Below are positions 37,248 to 40,405 of a stretch of 40,405 nucleotides of DNA, one piece after another. Below the pieces are notes generated by a model. The model ran no database searches. It was not told where the DNA came from and saw nothing but the letters and a program-made list of their open reading frames with translations. This DNA comes from an uncultured Verrucomicrobiota bacterium (GTDB lineage Bacteria; Verrucomicrobiota; Verrucomicrobiia; Opitutales; Intestinicryptomonadaceae): NCBI GenBank assembly GCA_949293415.1, contig CASFDK010000031.1, positions 1 to 40,405 on the forward strand, written 5' to 3'. The stretch's first letter is position 1. Each line of letters begins with the position of its first letter. The translations under genes were made by a program, and so were the position numbers.

Positions 37248-37673
37248 TTAGTCCACAACGTCGATACCCATCGAACGTGCCGTGCCTTCGATAATCTTGG
37301 CAGCCTGTTCGGGGCTTGTAGCGTTGAGATCCTTTTCCTTAATTTTGACGATTTCCTTAATCTGTGCGCGCGTTACCTTGCCGACCTTGTCGACATTGGG
37401 CTTTGCGCTCGCCGTTTCGATCTTCGCAGCCTTCTTGAGCAGAACTGCCGCCGGCGGGGACTTGAGGACAAACGTGAACGACTTGTCCTGATAAACGGAG
37501 ATAACTACGGGCAGAATCATACCCGCTTGGTCCTTCGTCTTGGCGTTGAATTCCTTACAGAATCCCATAATGTTTACGCCCGCCGCGCCGAGTGCGGGGC
37601 CTACGGGAGGAGCCGGATTGGCTGCGCCCGCGGGGAGCTGCAACTTAATTTCTTTTACTACTTTCTTTGCCAT
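37248..37673 (-). CDS. rplK: Large ribosomal subunit protein uL11
   Basis: 141-residue protein of the GTPase-associated centre, needed for stringent-response activation of RelA. It shows [20 protein letters not shown] with the proline-rich thiostrepton-region segment, [13 protein letters not shown], and the rRNA-binding C-terminal domain ending [25 protein letters not shown] palindrome lies in the short spacer to nusG (37686-37697). Confidence 0.99.
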   Translation of the reverse strand: MAKKVVKEIKLQLPAGAANPAPPVGPALGAAGVNIMGFCKEFNAKTKDQAGMILPVVISVYQDKSFTFVLKSPPAAVLLKKAAKIETASAKPNVDKVGKVTRAQIKEIVKIKEKDLNATSPEQAAKIIEGTARSMGIDVVD

Positions 37674-37731
37674 TTTGGTTGTCTTTTCTTATAAGAATTT
37701 ACTACTGCTTGAGGCTGTGCGTAAAATTGTT

Positions 37732-38316
37732 TTACTCGACGGCGTCCACCCTCGAAACCTGCGAGTATTCAAGCTCAACGGGAGTGAATCTGCCGAACAT
37801 CGACACGCTTACGCGCAACTTGCCACGCTCCGCATCGACTTCTTCTATCACGCCCGTCGAACCGAGGAAAGGCCCTTCGTTTATCTTTACCGATTCGCCC
37901 ACATTGAAGACAATCTTCGGTCTTTCCGCGCCTTCGGGCTGGTTCATCTGCGCCTTTATTCTTTCGACTTCGGCGGGGCGCAACGCCACGGGGCGTTCTC
38001 CGCCCATAAAATTCAATACACCGTTGATTCCGCGGACGAAATACCACGGTTTTTCCAAAAAGTTTTCGTTGTCGTCGTAAAGCTTTACGCGGACAAATAT
38101 ATAACCGGGGTAAAGTTTGCGGGCACGCGTTATTTTGTTGCCGTTCTTGATTTCGGAAACGCGCTCTTCGGGCATCAAAATGTCTTCCTTTGAAATGTAC
38201 GCGCCCATATCTTCGACGTCAATCATACGCTTGAGCGTTTCGACGACTTTCTTTTCCATATTGGAGCGCGTCTGAACGGCGTACCACTTGGCTGTACTCT
38301 GCGATTCCGATTCCAT
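37732..38316 (-). CDS. nusG: Transcription termination/antitermination protein NusG
   Basis: 194-residue elongation factor that links RNA polymerase to Rho or to the ribosome through S10. The N-terminal NGN domain has WYAVQTRSNMEKKV and YPGYIFVRV; the C-terminal KOW domain has GESVKINEGPFLGSTGVIEEVD. Thirteen or so polar residues precede the NGN core. It lies 12 bases after secE, the near-universal arrangement. Confidence 0.98.
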   Translation of the reverse strand: MESESQSTAKWYAVQTRSNMEKKVVETLKRMIDVEDMGAYISKEDILMPEERVSEIKNGNKITRARKLYPGYIFVRVKLYDDNENFLEKPWYFVRGINGVLNFMGGERPVALRPAEVERIKAQMNQPEGAERPKIVFNVGESVKINEGPFLGSTGVIEEVDAERGKLRVSVSMFGRFTPVELEYSQVSRVDAVE

Positions 38317-38328
38317 ATTCAGCCCGAC

Positions 38329-38541
38329 TTACTTTCCGCCCTTGACAAACCACGTCAACAAATCGACGACATTGTAAATGGCAAAGTCCGCAAGGGCGAC
38401 AAACGCTCCGAGCAGACCCAACGCGACAAATACCACTATCACCGAGTTGACAAGTTCGGGTCGAGTTGGCCACGAAGACTTCTTTAACTCGACAACCATT
38501 TCCTGATAGAATTGTCTGATTTTGCTGAATGGATTGGTCAT
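38329..38541 (-). CDS. secE: Preprotein translocase subunit SecE
   Basis: 70-residue clamp subunit of the Sec channel. It has the amphipathic cytosolic helix FYQEMVVELKKSSWPTRPEL and one membrane helix (about residues 33-57), the short single-span type. The ATG at 38541 is chosen because frames further upstream run into tRNA-Trp. It is placed between tRNA-Trp and nusG; rpmG is not present here. Confidence 0.95.
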   Translation of the reverse strand: MTNPFSKIRQFYQEMVVELKKSSWPTRPELVNSVIVVFVALGLLGAFVALADFAIYNVVDLLTWFVKGGK

Positions 38542-38590
38542 TGTTTTTCTTCGGCGAAACCGCCTGTTTTGTGTGCTTTTCCTTGAACAA

Positions 38591-38663
<73 letters not shown>

Positions 38664-38719
38664 AAATGTCCTTTTTTGTCCGCCCGCACCGCCGTTTAAG
38701 CGGAGCGGATTCGGACGGC

Positions 38720-38746
38720 AAAGCCGAAAGCCGCTAAGCTTTCGGC
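38720..38746 (-). terminator. Hairpin after tuf, possible weak terminator
   Basis: Fourteen bases after the tuf stop codon, a nine-pair perfect stem GCCGAAAGC / GCTTTCGGC with a six-base loop is followed on the minus strand by only TTT. It may stop part of the transcription after tuf, or serve as a processing signal between tuf and tRNA-Trp. Confidence 0.5.
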
Positions 38747-38760
38747 GTGCGTATGCTTAA

Positions 38761-39951
38761 TTAAGCAATGATTTCCGAGATACGGCCTGCACCGATTGTG
38801 CGACCACCTTCGCGGATAGCGAAACGCTGACCTTTTTCCATGGCGATGGGCTTCTGGAGGTCGATTTCGATGGAAAGGTTGTCACCGGGCATAACCATTT
38901 CGACACCTTCGGGGAGTTTGCAAACACCCGTAACGTCGGCAGTACCGAAGAAGAACTGCGGGCGGTAGTTGGTGAAGAACGGAGTGTGGCGGCCGCCTTC
39001 GTCCTTGGTGAGAACGTAGATTTCAGCCTTTGCCTTCGTGTGGGGAGTAATCGAACCGGGCTTTGCGATAACCTGACCGCGCTGTACCTGATTCTTTTCG
39101 ATACCACGGAGGAGGAGACCAACGTTGTCGCCCGCCTGACCTTCGTCGAGAAGCTTGCGGAACATTTCAACGCCCGTAACGGTCGTCTTCTTGGTGTCGC
39201 CCAGACCGATGATTTCAACTTCGTCGCCGACGTGGATTTTGCCGCGTTCGATACGACCGGTTGCAACAGTACCGCGACCCGTGATCGAGAATACGTCTTC
39301 AACCGACATCATAAAGGGCTTGTCGACGGGACGTTCGGGTTCGGGAATTTCAGCATCGATGGCGTCCATGAGCTGGTTGATGCTGTTCACGCCGAATTCA
39401 GTACCTTCGAGCGCGCCGAGAGCCGAACCGCGGATAATCGTGGTTTCGTCGCCCGGATACTGGTACTTGTTGAGGAGGTCGCGGACTTCCATTTCAACGA
39501 GCTCGAGGAGTTCGGGGTCGTCGAGGAGGTCGCACTTGTTGAGGAAAACGACGATTTTCGGAACGCCGACCTGACGGGCGAGCAGGATGTGTTCGCGAGT
39601 CTGGGGCATCGGGCCGTCCGCCGCGCTGACAACGAGGATTGCGCCGTCCATCTGGGCAGCACCCGTGATCATGTTCTTGACGAAGTCCGCGTGTCCAGGG
39701 CAGTCAACGTGCGCATAGTGGCGCGTGGGAGTTTCGTACTCGACGTGCGCGACAGCGATAGTAACAGTCTTGGAAGCGTCGCGAACAGTGCCGCCCTTAG
39801 CAATGTCCTGATAGGACTTAAATTGAGCCAGGCCCTTGTCCGACTGAACCTTCAAGATTGCGGTCGTGAGTGTAGTTTTACCGTGGTCGATGTGACCGAT
39901 GGTGCCTACGTTTACGTGTGGTTTCGTTCTGACGAATGATTCTTTCGACAT
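38761..39951 (-). CDS. tuf: Elongation factor Tu
   Basis: 396-residue GTPase that delivers aminoacyl-tRNA to the ribosome. The G domain has GHIDHGKT (19-26), DCPGH and NKCD; domains II and III are full length, ending [14 protein letters not shown]. This is the only tuf in the window, and it sits between two tRNA genes instead of after fusA. It has no clear ribosome binding site (CCGAAAGAACC precedes the ATG). Confidence 0.99.
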   Translation of the reverse strand: MSKESFVRTKPHVNVGTIGHIDHGKTTLTTAILKVQSDKGLAQFKSYQDIAKGGTVRDASKTVTIAVAHVEYETPTRHYAHVDCPGHADFVKNMITGAAQMDGAILVVSAADGPMPQTREHILLARQVGVPKIVVFLNKCDLLDDPELLELVEMEVRDLLNKYQYPGDETTIIRGSALGALEGTEFGVNSINQLMDAIDAEIPEPERPVDKPFMMSVEDVFSITGRGTVATGRIERGKIHVGDEVEIIGLGDTKKTTVTGVEMFRKLLDEGQAGDNVGLLLRGIEKNQVQRGQVIAKPGSITPHTKAKAEIYVLTKDEGGRHTPFFTNYRPQFFFGTADVTGVCKLPEGVEMVMPGDNLSIEIDLQKPIAMEKGQRFAIREGGRTIGAGRISEIIA

Positions 39952-40000
39952 GGTTCTTTCGGTTTTATTTTTTAGGTTTGATTGATGACTTTCAAGAGCG

Positions 40001-40073
40001 AGCCCCAGAGCGGATTTGAACCGCCGACCCCGTCCTTACCAAGGACGTGCTCTGCCAACTGAGCTACCGGGGC
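40001..40073 (-). tRNA. tRNA-Thr (anticodon GGT)
   Basis: 73 bases on the minus strand: acceptor GCCCCGG pairs with CTGGGGC (one G-U pair). The D arm contains AGCTCAGTTGGCAGAGC, the anticodon stem CGTCC/GGACG holds loop TTGGTAA, and the T arm contains GGTTCAAATCC. The discriminator is T (U), allowed for tRNA-Thr. CCA is not encoded. It lies 49 bases ahead of tuf and is probably co-transcribed with it. Confidence 0.96.
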
Positions 40074-40086
40074 GACACTCAAAAGC

Positions 40087-40108
40087 CGCCAGTTGTCTGG
40101 CGTTTTTT
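40087..40108 (+). terminator. Terminator pointing against all genes
   Basis: On the plus strand CGCCAG-TTGT-CTGGCG is followed directly by six T, a classic intrinsic terminator. It points to the right, opposite to every gene in the window. Read on the minus strand the same stem is followed only by GC and TTTTG. It lies in the leader between the predicted promoter and tRNA-Thr, so it may block antisense transcription or act as a leader hairpin. Confidence 0.6.
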
Positions 40109-40124
40109 AATTTGAAAGGGACAA

Positions 40125-40153
40125 GTTATGAATCGACCATCCCAGCTCGTCAA
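40125..40153 (-). promoter_or_regulatory. Probable promoter of tRNA-Thr-tuf
   Basis: On the minus strand TTGACG (40148-40153) and CATAAC (40125-40130) are separated by 17 bases. The -35 box directly follows an 18-base palindrome of seven T and seven A flanked by AC/GT (40155-40172), a likely UP-type tract. The position about 50 bases ahead of the tRNA is suitable. The -10 box is only a moderate match. Confidence 0.6.
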
Positions 40154-40179
40154 CACTTTTTTTAAAAAAAGTAAAAAAA

Positions 40180-40315
40180 GCAGGCTGCAGCCTGCACGGC
40201 TACGGAACTTCGGGCGCGAGCCGCGCCAGTCGTCGGAACTGCGTTCCTTCTTGTGATATCGCGGCGCGGCTACAGCCGCGCCTTTCCCCGACAAGCTCGT
40301 ATTGCCTGCGGCAAT
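40180..40315. repeat. Modular hairpin repeat element, copy 2 (inverted relative to copy 1)
   Basis: Read on the minus strand, this stretch repeats the module order of the element at 6481-6608: ATTGCC/GGCAAT hairpin (40301-40315), a 20-base palindrome (40263-40282), TATCACAA (40251-40258), GGAAC-GCA-GTTCC (40235-40247), a GGCGCG/CGCGCC hairpin (40213-40227), and finally the identical 26 bases (40180-40205). Loops and spacers differ, but stems remain paired. No protein gene is present. Confidence 0.8.
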
Positions 40316-40390
40316 AACTATCCTACCGTAAAAATCCGCAGACAAAGCAAAATCACTACCCCAAACCACCCACACTACTAAAGGATACCT

Positions 40391-40405
40391 AAAAAGCAGG
40401 CTGCA
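40391..40405. repeat. Start of a third copy of the hairpin repeat, cut by the window edge
   Basis: The last 15 bases, AAAAAGCAGGCTGCA, are identical to the bases that lead into copy 2 (40175-40189). They are in the same orientation, so a directly repeated third copy probably continues past the edge. The 75 bases between the two (40316-40390) hold no gene or clear structure. Confidence 0.6.

Noticed and set aside
40079..40375. 98-codon open frame at the right edge
   Set aside because: It runs through the hairpin repeat, promoter and leader; composition follows the repeats.

Overview
All 46 supported protein genes and both tRNA genes in this window lie on the minus strand. It is the translation and transcription super-cluster of a bacterial chromosome: the secE-nusG-rplKAJL-rpoBC, str, S10, spc and alpha blocks almost end to end, followed by guaA and a small set of housekeeping genes. 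Protein style, moderate GC, irregular use of Shine-Dalgarno sites and the peculiarities listed below fit a member of the Verrucomicrobiota, perhaps the Opitutae. That placement is an impression from the sequence and was not tested by a search.

Layout in the direction of transcription (right to left). The right edge carries copies of a hairpin-rich repeat, then a promoter, tRNA-Thr(GGT), tuf, tRNA-Trp(CCA), secE, nusG, rplK, rplA, rplJ, rplL, an attenuator-like terminator, rpoB and rpoC (40405 to 27153). Next come rpsL, rpsG, fusA and rpsJ, closed by a terminator (26851 to 23409). A 460-base gap with a strong promoter separates rpsJ from the rest of the S10 block. The long ribosomal run follows: rplC, rplD, rplW, rplB, rpsS, a secreted-protein gene, rplV, rpsC, rplP, rpmC, rpsQ, rplN, rplX, rplE, rpsN, rpsH, rplF, rplR, rpsE, rplO, secY, map, rpsM, rpsK, rpsD, rpoA and rplQ (22996 to 8469). 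It ends at a very strong terminator at 8409-8444.

Downstream lie a small membrane zinc-ribbon protein, guaA, a second hairpin-rich repeat copy, and a tightly coupled group: a substrate-binding lipoprotein, comEC and tilS (overlapping starts and stops), then ftsH, closed by a terminator at the left edge.

Most genes are conventional. The unusual points are: (1) a signal-peptide protein gene inserted between rpsS and rplV; (2) RpoC lacking all four cysteines of its second zinc site; (3) SecY with an extra C-terminal membrane segment; (4) low-complexity extensions on L17 and S11; (5) rpsJ cut off from rplC by a terminator plus promoter; (6) no rpmD, adk, infA or rpmJ in the spc/alpha region; (7) a modular repeat made of several hairpins, present at both ends of the window with compensating base changes in its stems. 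Items 1, 2 and 7 are the best candidates for something undescribed.
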